A DNA stretch of 64,000 bases from Xylocopa sonorina (Eukaryota; Arthropoda; Insecta; Hymenoptera; Apidae): the NCBI RefSeq assembly GCF_050948175.1, contig NW_027490172.1:992001-1056000 (forward strand). Reading direction: 5' to 3'. Of the stretch, positions 42,201 to 55,758 are shown piece by piece (positions within the stretch are counted from its first letter, which is position 1; the number at the start of each line of letters is the position of its first letter). The notes below the pieces were generated by a model. The model worked only from the letters and a program-made list of their open reading frames with translations, was not told the origin of the DNA and ran no database searches. A program made the position numbers and the translations under genes.

Positions 42201-44560
42201 GGAAATAGCGTTTGCAGATGTCTAAGTATTGTAGCAATAGAGTACTAATGCTTCTCAAAACGCGATATAGCACCTCATTCCTATGTTTCATGATAAGATA
42301 TAATACTCATTGCGAAGTGTAATGTATACCTCGTATTCACTTCAAAGGAATGTAAATGCGACACTTCCATGCTAGGAAATAGCGTTTGCAGATGTCTACG
42401 TATCGCAGCAATAGAGCTCTAGTGCTTCTTAGAACGCGATTTCGCATCTCACTTCTATGTTTCATGATAAGATATAATATTCATTGCGATGTGTCATGTA
42501 TACCTCGTATTCACTTCAAAAGAACGTACATAAGACACTTCCATGCTAGGAAATAGCGTTTGCAGATGTCTATGTATCGTAGCAATAGAGCTCTAACGCT
42601 TCTCAAAACGCGATATAGCACCTCATTCCTATGTTTCATGATAAGATATAATATTCATTGCGAAGTGTCATGTATACCTCGTATTCGCTTCAAAAGAATG
42701 TAAATGCGACACTTCCATGCTAGGAAATAGCGTTTGCAGATGTCTACGTATCGTAGCAATAGAGTTCCAATGCTTCTCAAAACGCGATATAGCACCCCAT
42801 TCCTATGATTCATGATAAGATATAATACTCATTGCGAAGTGTCATGTATATCTCGTATTCACTTCAAACGAATGTAAATGCGACACTTCCATGCTAGGAA
42901 ATAGCGTTTGCAGATGTCTACGTATCGTAGCAATAGAGTTCTAATGCTTCTTAAAACGCGATATCGCATCTCACTGCTATGTTTCATGAGAAGATACAAT
43001 ATTCATTGCGAAGTGTCATGTATATCTCGTATTCACATCAAAAGAATGTAAATGCGACACTTCCATGCTAGGAAATAGCGTTTGCAGATGTCTACGTAAC
43101 GTAGCAATAGAGTTCTAATGATTCTTAAAACGCGATATCGCATCTCACTGCTATGTTTCATGAGAAGATATAATATTCATTGCGAAGTGTCATGTATACC
43201 TCGTATTCACTTCAAATGAACGTAAATAAGGCACTTCCATGCTAGGAAATAGCGTTTGCAGATGTCTACGTATCGTAGCAATAGGGTTCTAATGCTTCTT
43301 AAAATGCGATATCGCATCACACTTCTATGTTTCATGATAAGATATAACATTCATTGCGAAGTGTCATGTATACCGCGATTTCACTTCACAAGAATGTAAA
43401 TGCGACACTTCCTTGCTAGGAAATATTGTTTGCAGATGTCTACGTATCACAGCAATAGAGTACTAATGCTTCTTAAAACGAGATGTCGTATTTCATTTCT
43501 ATGTTTCTTAATAAGGTATAATATTCATTGTGTAATGTTATGTATACCTCGTATTCACTTCAGTGGAATGTAAGTGCGAAATTTCCTTGCTAGGAAATAG
43601 AGTTTGCAGATGTCTACGTATATAGGCAATAGAGTTCTAATGCTTCTCAAACTCGATATAGCACCTCATTCCTATGTTTCATGATAAGATATAATATTCA
43701 TTGCGAAGTGTCATGTATATCTCGTATTCACATCAAAAGAATGTAAATGCGACACTTCCATGCTAGGAAATAGCGTTTGCAGATGTCTACGTATCGCAGC
43801 AATAGAGTTCCAATGCTTCCTAAAACGCGATATCGCATCTCTCTTCTATGTTTCATGATAAGGTGTAATATTCATTGCGAAGCGTCATGTATACCTCGAA
43901 TTCACTTCAAATGAATGTAAATGCGACACTTCCATGCTAGGAAATAGCGTTTGCAGATGTCTACGTAACGTAGCAATAGAGTTCTAATGATTCTTAAAAC
44001 GCGATATCGCATTTCACTGCTATGTTTCATGAGAAGATATAATATTCATTGCGAAGTGTCATGTATACCTCGTATTCACTTCAAATGAACGTAAATAAGG
44101 CACTTCCATGCTAGGAAATAGCGTTTGCAGATGTCTACGTATCGTAGCAATAGGGTTCTAATGCTTCTTAAAATGCGATATCGCATCACACTTCTATGTT
44201 TCATGATAAGATATAATATTCATTGCGAAGTGTCATGTATACCGCGATTTCACTTCACAAGAATGTAAATGCGACACTTCCTTGCTAGGAAATAGCGTTT
44301 GCAGATGTCTACGTATCGTAGCAATAGAATTCTAATGCTTCTTAAAACGCGATATCGCATCTCACTGCTATGTTTCATGATAAGTTATAATATTCATTAT
44401 GGAGTGATATGTATACCTCGTACTCACTTCAAAAGAAAGTAAATGCGACCCTTCCATGCTAGGGAATAGCCTTTGCAGATGTCTACGTATCGTAGCAATA
44501 GAGTTCTAATGCTTCTTAAAACGCGATTTCGCATCTCACTGCTATGTTTCATGATAAGAT
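34711..44560 (+). repeat. Long-range superrepeat, copy B (about 9.8 kb)
   Basis: This copy carries the same ordered marks as copy A, including TAGCAAAATAG at 41,361-41,371, GATCCCACGC near 42.07 kb, the h/i pair at 43,410 and ACGCGATTTCGC at about 44.52 kb. The offset between copies steps by whole monomers, with about six more monomers here in 39.6-41.3 kb. At 44.52-44.58 kb this copy runs straight from the ACGCGATTTCGC monomer into CATTGTGTAATGTCATGCAT. It lacks the 88-base remnant seen at 28.49-28.57 kb in copy A. Confidence 0.8.
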
Positions 44561-46561
44561 ATAATATTCATTGTGTAATGTCATGCATATCTCGTATTCA
44601 CTTCAAAGGAATGTAAATGCGACACTTCCATGCTAGGAAATAGCGTTTGCAGATGTCTACGTATCGCAGCAATAGAGTTTTAATGCTTCCTAAAACGCGA
44701 TATCGCATCTCACTGCTATGTTTCATGATAAGATATAATATTCATTGCGACGTGTCATGTATATCTCGTATTCACTTCAAAAGAATGTAAATGCGACACT
44801 TCCTTGCTAGGAAATATTTTTTGCAGATGTCTACGTATCACAGCAATGGAGTACTAATGCTTCTTAAAACGAGATGTCGTATTTCACTTCTATGTTTCTT
44901 AATAAGATATAATATTCATTGTGTAATGTTATGTATACCTCGTATTCACTTCAGTGGAATGTAAGTGCGAAATTTCCTTGCTAGGAAATAGAGTTTGCAG
45001 ATGTCTACGTATAATAGCAATAGAGTTCTAATGCTTCTCAAAACGCGATATAGCTACTCTTTCCTATGTTTCATGATAAGATATAATATTCATTGCGAAG
45101 TGTCATGTATATCTCGTATTCACTTCAAAAGAATGTAAATGCGACACTTCCATGCTAGGAAATAGCGTTTGCAGATGTCTACGTATCGCAGCAATAGAGT
45201 CCTAATGCTTCCTAAAACGCGATATCGCATCTCACTGCTATGTTTCATGATAAGATATAATATTCATTATGGAGTGTTATGTATACCTCGTACTCACTTC
45301 AAAAGAATGTAAATGCGTACCCTTCCATGCTAGGAAATAGCCTTTGCAGATGTCTACGTATCGCAGCAATAGAGTTTTAATGCTTCCGAAAACGCGATAT
45401 CGCACCTCTCTTCTATGTTTCATGATAAGGTATAATATTCATTGCGAAGTGCCATGTATACCTCGTATTCACTTCAAAAGAATGTAAATGCGACACTTCC
45501 TTGCTAGGAAATATTGTTTGCAGATGTCTACGTATCACAGCAATGGAGTACTAATGCTTCTTAAAACGAGATGTCGTATTTCACTTCTATGTTTCGTAAT
45601 AAGATATAATATTCATTGTGTAATGTTATGTATACCTCGTATACACTTCAGTGGCATGTAAGTGCGAAATTTCCTTGCTAGGAAATAGAGTTTGCAGATG
45701 TCTACGTATAATAGCAATAGAGTTCTAATGCTTCTCAAAACGCGACATCGCATCTCACTGCTATGTTTCATGAGAAGATATAATATTCATTGCGAAGTGT
45801 CATGTATACCTCGTATTCACTTCAAAAGAACGTAAATAAGACACTTCCATGCTAGGAAATAGCTTTTGCAGATGTCTACGTATCACAGCAGTAGAGCACT
45901 AATGCTTCTTAAAACGAGATGTCGTATTTCATTTCTATGTTTCGTAATAAGATATAATATTCATTGTGTAATCTTATGTATACCTCGTATTCACTTCAGT
46001 GGAATGTAAGTGCGAAATTTCCTTGCTAGAAATAGAGTTTGCAGATGTCTACGTATAATAGCAATAGAGTTCTAATGCTTCTCAAAACGCGATATAGCAA
46101 CTCTTTCCTATGTTTCATGATAAGATATAATATTCATTGCGAAGTGTCATGTATATCTCGTATTCACTTCAAAAGAATGTAAATGCGACACTTCCATGCT
46201 AGGAAATAGCGTTTGCAGATGTCTACGTATCGCAGCAATAGAGATCCAATGCTTCCTAAAACGCGATATCGCATCACTCTTCTATGATTCATGATAAGGT
46301 ATAATATTCATAGCGAAGTGTCATGTATACCTCGTATTCACTTCAAATGAATGTAAATGCGACACTTCCATGCTAGGAAATAGCGTTTGCAGATGTCTAC
46401 GTATCGTAGCAATAGAGTTCTAATGCTTCTTAAAACGCGATATCGCATCTCACTGCTATGTTTCATGATAAGTTATAATATTCATTATGGAGTGATATGT
46501 ATACCTCGTACTCACTTCAAAAGAAAGTAAATGCGACCCTTCCATGCTAGGGAATAGCCTT

Positions 46562-47782
46562 TGCAGATGTCTACGTATCGTAGCAATAGAGTTCTAATGC
46601 TTCTTAAAACGCGATATCGCATCTCACTGCTATGTTTCATGATAAGATATAATATTCATTATGGAGTGATATGTATACCTCGTACTCACTTCAAAAGAAA
46701 GTAAATGCGACACTTCCATGCTAGGAAGTAGCGTTTGCAGATGTCTACGTATCGTAGCAATAGAGTTCTAATGCTTCTTAAAACGCGATATCGCATCTCA
46801 CTGCTATGTTTCATGATAAGATATAATATTCATTGCGAAGTGTCATGTATATCTCGTATTCACTTCAAAAGAATGTAAATGCGACACTTCCATGCTAGGA
46901 AATAGCGTTTGCAGATGTCTACGTATCGCAGCAATAGAGTCCTAATGATTCTTAAAACGGGATATCGCATCTCAGTTCTATGTTTCATGATAAGATGTAA
47001 TATGCATTGCGGAGTGGCAGGTATACCTCGTCAACAGTTCCAAAGAATGTTACTGCCACACACCCTTGCTAGGAAATGCGTTTCCAGTTGTCTACGAATC
47101 GTAGCATTATAGCTCCAGTGGTTCTTAAAACGCGATTTCGCATCTCAGTTCTATGTTTCATGATAGGGTATAATATTCATTGCGAAGTGTCATGTACACC
47201 TCCTCTTCACTTCAAAAGAATGTAAATGCGACACTTCCTTTCTAGGAAATAGCGTTTGCAGTGGTCTATGTATCGTAGCAATAGAGTTCTAACGCCTCTT
47301 AAAACGCGATATCGCATCTCATTTCTATGTTTGATGATAAGATATAATATTCATTGCGAAATGTGATGTATACCTCGTATTCACTCCAAAAGAATGTAAA
47401 TGCGACTATTGCTTGCTAGGAAATAGCGTTTGCAGATGTCTACGTATCACAGCAATGGAGTACTAATGCTTCTTAAAACGAGATGTCGTATTTCACTTCT
47501 ATGTTTCGTAATAAGATATAATATTCATTGTGTAATGTTATGTATACCTCGTATACACTTCAGTGGCATGTAAGTGCGAAATTTCCTTGCTAGGAAATAG
47601 AGTTTGCAGATGTCTACGTATAATAGCAATAGAGTTCTAATGCTTCTCAAAACGCGATATAGCACCTCATTCCTATGTTTCATGTTAAGATATAATATTC
47701 ATTGCGAAGTGTCATGTATACCTCGTATTCACTTCAAAAGAATGTAAATGCGACACTTCCATGCTAGGAAATAGCGTTTGCA
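46562..47782 (+). repeat. Seven-monomer block, first copy (pair spaced by about 21 monomers)
   Basis: This block matches 50,215-51,435 with an offset of about 3,653 bases. The match starts in a TTGCAGATGT run and ends where GCAGAGGTC continues differently. By eye the copies differ at only a few bases, for example GATTCTTAAAA against GATTATTAAAA, one lost base in CCAAAGAATG, and GATTTCGCATC against GATTTCGTATC. It contains the diverged pocket described separately. Confidence 0.8.
46889..47409 (+). repeat. Pocket of three strongly diverged monomers, copy 1
   Basis: Three monomers here (starts 46,889, 47,063 and 47,236) stand out from their neighbours. Marks are TATGCATTGCGGAGTGGCAG, GTCAACAGTTCC, TTACTGCCACACACCC, CCAGTTGTCTACGAATCG, AGCTCCAGTGG, CACCTCCTCTTCAC and GCAGTGGTCTATG. 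The pocket ends in CACTCCAAAAG and GCGACTATTGCTTGCTAGG, marks otherwise typical of the diverged right end (for example at about 61.3 kb). Old or edge-type monomers seem to be trapped inside the homogenised region. Confidence 0.8.
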
Positions 47783-48619
47783 GAGGTCTACGTATCGCAG
47801 CAATAGAGATCCAATGCTTCCTAAAACGCGATATCGCATCACTCTTCTATGATTCATGATAAGGTATAATATTCATAGCGAAGTGTCATGTATACCTCGT
47901 ATTCACTTCAAATGAATGTAAATGCGACACTTCCATGCTAGGAAATAGCGTTTGCAGATGTCTACGTATCGTAGCTATAGAGTTCTAATGCTTCTTAAAA
48001 CGCGATATCGCATCTCACTGCTATGTTTCATGATAAGATATAATATTCATTATGGAGTGATATGTATACCTCGTACTCACTTCAAAAGAAAGTAAATGCG
48101 ACACTTCCATGCTAGGAAGTAGCGTTTGCAGATGTCTACGTATCGTAGCAATAGAGTTCTAATGCTTCTTAAAACGCCATATCGCATCTCACTGCTATGT
48201 TTCATGATAAGATATAATATTCATTATGAAGTGTTATGTATACCTCGTACTCACTTCAAATGAATGTAAATGTGACACTTCAATGCTAGGAAATAGCTTT
48301 TGCAGATGTCTACGTATCGTAGCAATAGAGTTCTAATGCTTCTTAAAACGCGATATCGCATCTCACTGCTATGTTTCATGATAAGATATAATATTCATTG
48401 CGAAGTGTCATGCATATCTCGTATTCACTTCAAAAGAATGCAAATGCGACACTTCCATGCTAGGAAATAGCGTTTGCAGATGTCTACTTATAGCAGCAAT
48501 AGAGATCCAATGCTTCCTAAAACGCGATATCGCATCACTCTTCTGTGATTCATGATAAGGTATAATATTCATAGCGAAGTGTCATGTATACCTCGTATTC
48601 ACTTCAAATGAATGTAAAC

Positions 48620-50297
48620 GCGACACTTCCATGCTAGGAAATAGCGTTTGCAGATGTCTACGTATCGTAGCAATAGATTTCTAATGCTTCTTAAAACGCG
48701 ATATCGTATCTCACTGCTATGTTTCATGATAAGTTATAATATTCATTATGGAGTGATATGTATACCTCGTACTCACTTCAAAAGAAAGTAAATGCGACCC
48801 TTCCATGCTAGGGAATAGCCTTTGCAGATGTCTACGTATCGTAGCAATAGAGTTCTAATGCTTCTTAAAACGCGATATCGCATCTCACTGCTATGTTTCA
48901 TGATAAGATATAATATTCATTATGGAGTGATATGTATACCTCGTACTCACTTCAAAAGAAAGTAAATGCGACACTTACATCCTAGGAAGTAGCGTTTGCA
49001 GATGTCTACGTATCGTAGCAATAGGGTTCTAATGCTTCTTAAAATGCGATATCGCATCACGCTTCTATGTTTCATGATAAGATATAATATTCATTGCGAA
49101 GTGTCATGTATACCGCGATTTCACTTCACAAGAATGTAAATGCGACACTTCCTTGCTAGGAAATATTGTTTGCAGAAGCCTACGTATCACAGCAATAGAG
49201 TACTAATGCTTCTTAAAACGAGATGTCGTATTTCATTTCTATGTTTCCTAATAAGGAATAATATTCATTGTGTAATGTTATGTATACCTCGTATTCACTT
49301 CAGTGGAATGTAAGTGCGAAATTTCCTTGCTAGGAAATAGAGTTTGCAGATGTCTACGTATATAGGCAATAGAGTTCTAATGCTTCTCAAAACTCGATAT
49401 AGCACCTCATTCCTATGTTTCTTGATAAGATATAATATTCATTGCGAAGTGTCATGTATATTTCGTACTCACATCAAAAGAATATAAATGCGACACTTCC
49501 ATGCTAGGAAATAGCGTTTGCAGATGTCTACGTATCGCAGCAATAGAGTTCCAATGCTTCCTAAAACGCGATATCGCATCTCTCTTATATGTTTCATGAT
49601 AAGGTGTAATATTCATTGCGAAGCGTCATGTATACCTCGAATTCACTTCAAATGAATGTAAATGCGACACTTCCATGCTAGGAAATAACGTTTGCAGATG
49701 TCTACGTATCGTAGCAATAGAGTTCTAATGATTCTTAAAACGCGATATCGCATCTCACTGCTATGTTTCATGAGAAGATATAATATTCATTGCGAAGTGT
49801 CATGTATACCTCGTATTCACTTCAAATGAACGTAAATAAGACACTTCCATGCTAGGAAATAGCGTTTGCAGATGTCTACGTATCGTAGCAATAGAGTTCT
49901 AATGCTTCTTAGAACGCGATATCGCACCTCACTTCTATGTTTCATGATAAGATATAATATTCACTACGAAGTGTCATGTATACCTCGTATTCACTTCAAA
50001 TGAATGTAAATGCCACACTTCCATGCTAGGAAATAGCGTTTGCAGATGTCTACGTATCACAGCAATAGAGTACTAGTGCTTCTTAAAACGAGATGTCGTA
50101 TTTCATTTCTATGTTCCGTAATAAGATATAATATTCATTGTGTAATATTATGTATACCTCGTATTCACTTCAGTGGAATGTAAGTGCGAACTTTTCTTGC
50201 TAGGATATAGCGTTTGCAGATGTCTACGTATCGTAGCAATAGAGTTCTAATGCTTCTTAAAACGCGATATCGCATCTCACTGCTATGTTTCATGATA
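48620..50297 (+). repeat. Block of about ten monomers, first of three related copies
   Basis: This block matches 51,400-53,076 at an offset of about 2,782 bases (16 monomers minus two bases) and, in part, 54,361-55,738. Shared marks are AATAGATTTCTAATG with ATATCGTATCTC, TGATAAGTTATAATATTC, ATACCGCGATTTCAC, GCAGAAGCCTACG, the h/i pair with TTTCCTAATAAGG, TATTTCGTA, CTTATATGTTTC and GGAAATAACG. Confidence 0.8.
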
Positions 50298-51435
50298 AGA
50301 TATAATATTCATTATGGAGTGATATGTATACCTCGTACTCACTTCAAAAGAAAGTAAATGCGACACTTCCATGCTAGGAAGTAGCGTTTGCAGATGTCTA
50401 CGTATCGTAGCAATAGAGTTCTAATGCTTCTTAAAACGCGATATCGCATCTCACTGCTATGTTTCATGATAAGATATAATATTCATTGCGAAGTGTCATG
50501 TATATCTCGTATTCACTTCAAAAGAATGTAAATGCGACACTTCCATGCTAGGAAATAGCGTTTGCAGATGTCTACGTATCGCAGCAATAGAGTCCTAATG
50601 ATTATTAAAACGGGATATCGCATCTCAGTTCTATGTTTCATGATAAGATGTAATATGCATTGCGGAGTGGCAGGTATACCTCGTCAACAGTTCCAAGAAT
50701 GTTACTGCCACACACCCTTGCTAGGAAATGCGTTTCCAGTTGTCTACGAATCGTAGCATTATAGCTCCAGTGGTTCTTAAAACGCGATTTCGTATCTCAG
50801 TTCTATGTTTCATGATAGGGTATAATATTCATTGCGAAGTGTCATGTACACCTCCTCTTCACTTCAAAAGAATGTAAATGCGACACTTCCTTTCTAGGAA
50901 ATAGCGTTTGCAGTGGTCTATGTATCGTAGCAATAGAGTTCTAACGCCTCTTAAAACGCGATATCGCATCTCATTTCTATGTTTGATGATAAGATATAAT
51001 ATTCATTGCGAAATGTGATGTATACCTCGTATTCACTCCAAAAGAATGTAAATGCGACTATTGCTTGCTAGGAAATAGCGTTTGCAGATGTCTACGTATC
51101 ACAGCAATGGAGTACTAATGCTTCTTAAAACGAGATGTCGTATTTCACTTCTATGTTTCGTAATAAGATATAATATTCATTGTGTAATGTTATGTATACC
51201 TCGTATACACTTCAGTGGCATGTAAGTGCGAAATTTCCTTGCTAGGAAATAGAGTTTGCAGATGTCTACGTATAATAGCAATAGAGTTCTAATGCTTCTC
51301 AAAACGCGATATAGCACCTCATTCCTATGTTTCATGTTAAGATATAATATTCATTGCGAAGTGTCATGTATACCTCGTATTCACTTCAAAAGAATGTAAA
51401 TGCGACACTTCCATGCTAGGAAATAGCGTTTGCAG
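50215..51435 (+). repeat. Seven-monomer block, second copy
   Basis: This is the partner of 46,562-47,782. The left limit is where AACTTTTCTTGCTAGGATAT gives way to shared sequence, and the right limit is the shift into the TATCGTAGCAATAGATTTC monomer. The few differences between the copies suggest a young duplication. Confidence 0.8.
50542..51061 (+). repeat. Pocket of three strongly diverged monomers, copy 2
   Basis: This is a nearly identical second copy of the 46,889-47,409 pocket, with starts at 50,542, 50,715 and 50,888. It is one base shorter because CCAAAGAATG became CCAAGAATG. It was copied as part of the larger seven-monomer block. Confidence 0.8.
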
Positions 51436-53076
51436 ATGTCTACGTATCGTAGCAATAGATTTCTAATGCTTCTTAAAACGCGATATCGTATCTCACTGCT
51501 ATGTTTCATGATAAGTTATAATATTCATTATGGAGTGATATGTATACCTCGTACTCACTTCAAAAGAAAGTAAATGCGACCCTTACATGCTAGGGAATAG
51601 CCTTTGCAGAAGTCTACGTATCGTAGCAATAGAGTTCTAATGCTTCTTAAAACGCGATATCGCATCTCACTGCTATGTTTCATGATAAGATATAATATTC
51701 ATTATGGAGTGATATGTATACCTCGTACTCACTTCAAAAGAAAGTAAATGCGACACTTACATGCTAGGAAGTAGCGTTTGCAGATGTCTACGTATCGTAG
51801 CAATAGGGTTCTAATGCTTCTTAAAATGCGATATCGCATCACACTTCTATGTTTCATGATAAGATATAATATTCATTGCGAAGTGTCATGTATACCGCGA
51901 TTTCACTTCACAAGAATGTAAATGCGACACTTCCTTGCTAGGAAATATTGTTTGCAGAAGCCTACGTATCACAGCAATAGAGTACTAATGCTTCTTAAAA
52001 CGAGATGTCGTATTTCATTTCTATGTTTCCTAATAAGGTATAATATTCATTGTGTAATGTTATGTATACCTCGTATTCACTTCAGTGGAATGTAAGTGCG
52101 AAATTTCCTTGCTAGGAAATAGAGTTTGCAGATGTCTACGTATATAGGCAATAGAGTTCTAATGCTTCTCAAAACTCGATATAGCACCTCATTCCTATGT
52201 TTCTTGATAAGATATAATATTCATTGCGAAGTGTCATGTATATTTCGTATTCACATCAAAAGAATATAAATGCGACACTTCCATGCTAGGAAATAGCGTT
52301 TGCAGATGTCTACGTATCGCAGCAATAGAGTTCCAATGCTTCCTAAAACGCGATATCGCATCTCTCTTATATGTTTCATGATAAGGTGTAATATTCATTG
52401 CGAAGCGTCATGTATACCTCGAATTCACTTCAAATGAATGTAAATGCGACACTTCCATGCTAGGAAATAACGTTTGCAGATGTCTACGTATCGTAGCAAT
52501 AGAGTTCTAATGATTCTTAAAACGCGATATCGCATCTCACTGCTATGTTTCATGAGAAGATATAATATTCATTGCGAAGTGTCATGTATACCTCGTATTC
52601 ACTTCAAATGAACGTGAATAAGACACTTCCATGCTAGGAAATAGCGTTTGCAGATGTCTACGTATCGTAGCAATAGAGTTCTAATGCTTCTTAGAACGCG
52701 ATATCGCACCTCACATCTATGTTTCATGATAAGATATAATATTTACTACGAAGTGTCATGTATACCTCGTATTCACTTCAAATGAATGTAAATGCCACAC
52801 TTCCATGCTAGGAAATAGCGTTTGCAGATGTCTACGTATCACAGCAATAGAGTACTAATGCTTCTTAAAACGAGATGTCGTATTTCATTTCTATGTTCCG
52901 TAATAAGATATAATATTCATTGTGTAATATTATGTATACCTCGTATTCACTTCAGTGGAATGTAAATGCGAACTTTTCTTGCTAGGATATAGCGTTTGCA
53001 GATGTCTACGTATCGTAGCAATAGAGTTCTAATGCTTCTTAAAACGCGATATCGCATCTCACTGCTATGTTTCATG
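51400..53076 (+). repeat. Block of about ten monomers, second copy
   Basis: This copy is colinear with 48,620-50,297, sharing GCAGAAGCC, TATTTCGTATTCACATC and GGAAATAACG. It ends where TTTCATGAGAAG replaces TTTCATGATAAG. Private changes such as AACGTGAATAAG and ATTTACTACG show some divergence since copying. Confidence 0.8.
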
Positions 53077-54360
53077 AGAAGATATAATATTCATTGCGAA
53101 GTGTCATGTATACCTCGTATTCACTTCAAAAGAACGTAAATAAGACACTTCCATGCTAGGAAATAGCGTTTGCAGATGTCTACGTATCACAGCAATAGAG
53201 CACTAATGCTTCTTAAAACGAGATGTCGTATTTCATTTCTATGTTTCGTAATAAGATATAATATTCATTGTGTAATCTTATGTATACCTCGTATTCACTT
53301 CAGTGGAATGTAAGTGCGAAATTTCCTTGCTAGGAAATAGAGTTTGCAGATGTCTACGTATAATAGCAATAGAGTTCTAATGCTTCTCAAAACGCGATAT
53401 AGCACCTCTTTCCTATGTTTCATGATAAGATATAGTATTCATTGCGAAGTGTCATGTATATCTCGTATTCACTTCAAAAGAATGTAAATGCGACACTTCC
53501 ATGCTAGGTAATAGCGTTTGCAGATGTCTACGTATCGCAGCAATAGAGTCCTAATGCTTCCTAATACGCGATATCGCATCTCACTGCTATGTTTCATGAT
53601 AAGATATAATATTCATTATGGAGTGTTATGTATACCTCGTACTCACTTCAAATGAATGTAAATGTGCACTTCAATGCTAGGAAATAGCGTTTGCAGATGT
53701 CTACGTATCGTAGCAATAGAGTTCTAATGCTTCTTAAAACGCGATATCGCATCTCACTGCTATGTTTCATGATAAGATATAATATTCATTATGGAGTGTT
53801 ATGTATACCTCGTACTCACTTCAAAAGAATGTAAATGCGACCCTTCCATGCTAGGAAATAGCCTTTGCAGATGTCTACGTATCGTAGCAATAGAGTTCTA
53901 ATGCGTCTTAAAACGTGATGCCGCATTTCATTTCTATGTTCCGTAATAAGATATAATATTCATTGTGTAATGTTATGTATACCTCGTATTCACTTCAGTG
54001 GAATGTATGTGCGAAATTTCCTTGCTAGGAAATAGCGTTTGCAGATGTCTACGTATCGTAGCAATAGAGTTCTAATGCTTCTTAAAACGCGATATCGCAT
54101 CTCACTGCTATGTTTCATGATAAGATATAATATTCATTGCGAAGTGTCATGCATATCTCGTATTCACTTCAAAAGAATGTAAATGCGACACTTCCATGCT
54201 AGGAAATAGCGTTTGCAGATGTCTACGTATCGCAGCAATAGAGTTCCAATGCTTCCTAAAACGCGATATCGCATCTCTCTTCTATGTTTCATGATAAGGT
54301 GTAATATTCATTGCGAAGCGTCATGTATACCTCGAATTCACTTCAAATGAATGTAAATGC

Positions 54361-55738
54361 GACACTTCCATGCTAGGAAATAGCGTTTGCAGATGTCTAC
54401 GTATCGTAGCAGTAGAGTTCTAATGCTTCTTAAAACGCGATATTGCATCTCACTGCTATGTTTCATGATAAGTTATAATATTCATTATGGAGTGATATGT
54501 GTACCTCGTACTCACTTCAAAAGAAAGTAAATGCGACCCTTCCATGCTAGGGAATAGCCTTTGCAGATGTCTACGTATCGTAGCAATAGAGTTCTAATGC
54601 TTCTTAAAACGCGATATCGCATCTCACTGCTATGTTTCATGATAAGATATAATATTCATTATGGTGTGATATGTATACCTCGTACTCACTTCAAAAGAAA
54701 GTAAATGCGACACTTACATGCTAGGATGTAGCGTTTGCAGATGTCTACGTATCGTAGCAATAGGGTTCTAATGCTTCTTAAAATGCGATATCGCATCACA
54801 CTTCTATGTTTCATGATAAGATATAATATTCATTGCGAAGTGTCATGTATACCGCGATTTCACTTCACAAGAATGTAAATGCGACACTTCCTTGCTAGGA
54901 AATATTGTTTGCAGATGTCTACGTATCACAGCAATAGAGTACTAATGCTTCTTAAAACGAGATGTCGTATTTCATTTCTATGTTTCCTAATAAGGTATAA
55001 TATTCATTGTGTAATGTTATGTATACCTCGTATTCACTTCAGTGGAATGTAAGTGCGAAATTTCCTTGCTAGGAAATAGAGTTTGCAGATGTCTACGTAT
55101 ATAGACAATAGAGTTCTAATGCTTCTCAAAACTCGATATAGCACCTCATTCCTATGTTTCTTGATAAGATATAATATTCATTGCGAAGTGTCATGTATAT
55201 TTCGTATTCACATCAAAAGTATGTAAATGCGACACTTCCATGCTAGGAAATAGCGTTTGCAGATGTCTACGTATCGCAGCAATAGAGTTCCAATGCTTCC
55301 TAAAACGCGATATCGCATCTCTCTTATATGTTTCATGATAAGGTGTAATATTCATTGCGAAGCGTCATGTATACCTCGAATTCACTTCAAATGAATGTAA
55401 ATGCGACACTTCCATGCTAGGAAATAGCGTTTGCAGATGTCTACGTATCGTAGCAATAGAGTTCTAATGATTCTTAAAACGCGATATCGCATCTCACTGC
55501 TACGTTTCATGAGAAGATATAATATTCATTGCGAAGTGTCATGTATACCTCGTATTCACTTCAAATGAACGTAAATAAGACACTTCCATGCTAGGAAATA
55601 GCGTTTGCAGATGTCTACGTATCGTAGCAATAGAGTTCTAATGCTTCTTAGAACGCGATATCGCATCTCACTTCTATGTTTCATGATAAGATATAATATT
55701 CACTACGAAGTGTCATGTATACCTCGTATTCACTTCAA
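54361..55738 (+). repeat. Block of about eight monomers, third copy
   Basis: This copy is colinear with the two preceding blocks over about eight monomers, offset about 2,957 bases from the second (17 monomers minus one base). It keeps TGATAAGTTATAATATTC, ATACCGCGATTTC, TTTCCTAATAAGG and CTTATATGTTTC, but has GCAGATGTC where the others have GCAGAAGCC, and GGAAATAGCG where they have GGAAATAACG. It is therefore the more distant, possibly older, form. Confidence 0.75.
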
Positions 55739-55758
55739 AAGAATGTAAATGCGACACT

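Larger units (their letters stand above)
14094..44626 (+). repeat. Array segment 2: central homogenised region
   Basis: From 14,094 new variants dominate. They include TTTCACGATAAGG with CTCTCTTC, CTCTAACGCTTC, AACGTACATAAG, CACCCCATTCC with ATACTCATT, and a unit boundary marker GACCCTTCCATCCTAGG. The marker lies at 14,442 and 16,182 (1,740 apart), at 19,488, 21,228 and 22,968 (1,740 apart twice), and at 31,581 and 33,321 (1,740 apart). Longer duplications overlie this period and are listed separately. No gene is present. Confidence 0.85.

Noticed and set aside
46909..47112. 67-codon open frame in the diverged pocket
   Set aside because: It crosses two satellite monomers, and its copy near 50.56 kb (64 codons) is disrupted by a one-base loss. 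The lack of frame conservation argues against coding.
50562..50756. 64-codon open frame, partner of the one at 46.9 kb
   Set aside because: It is a copied satellite block with a frameshift relative to its partner, and there is no sign of selection on the protein.
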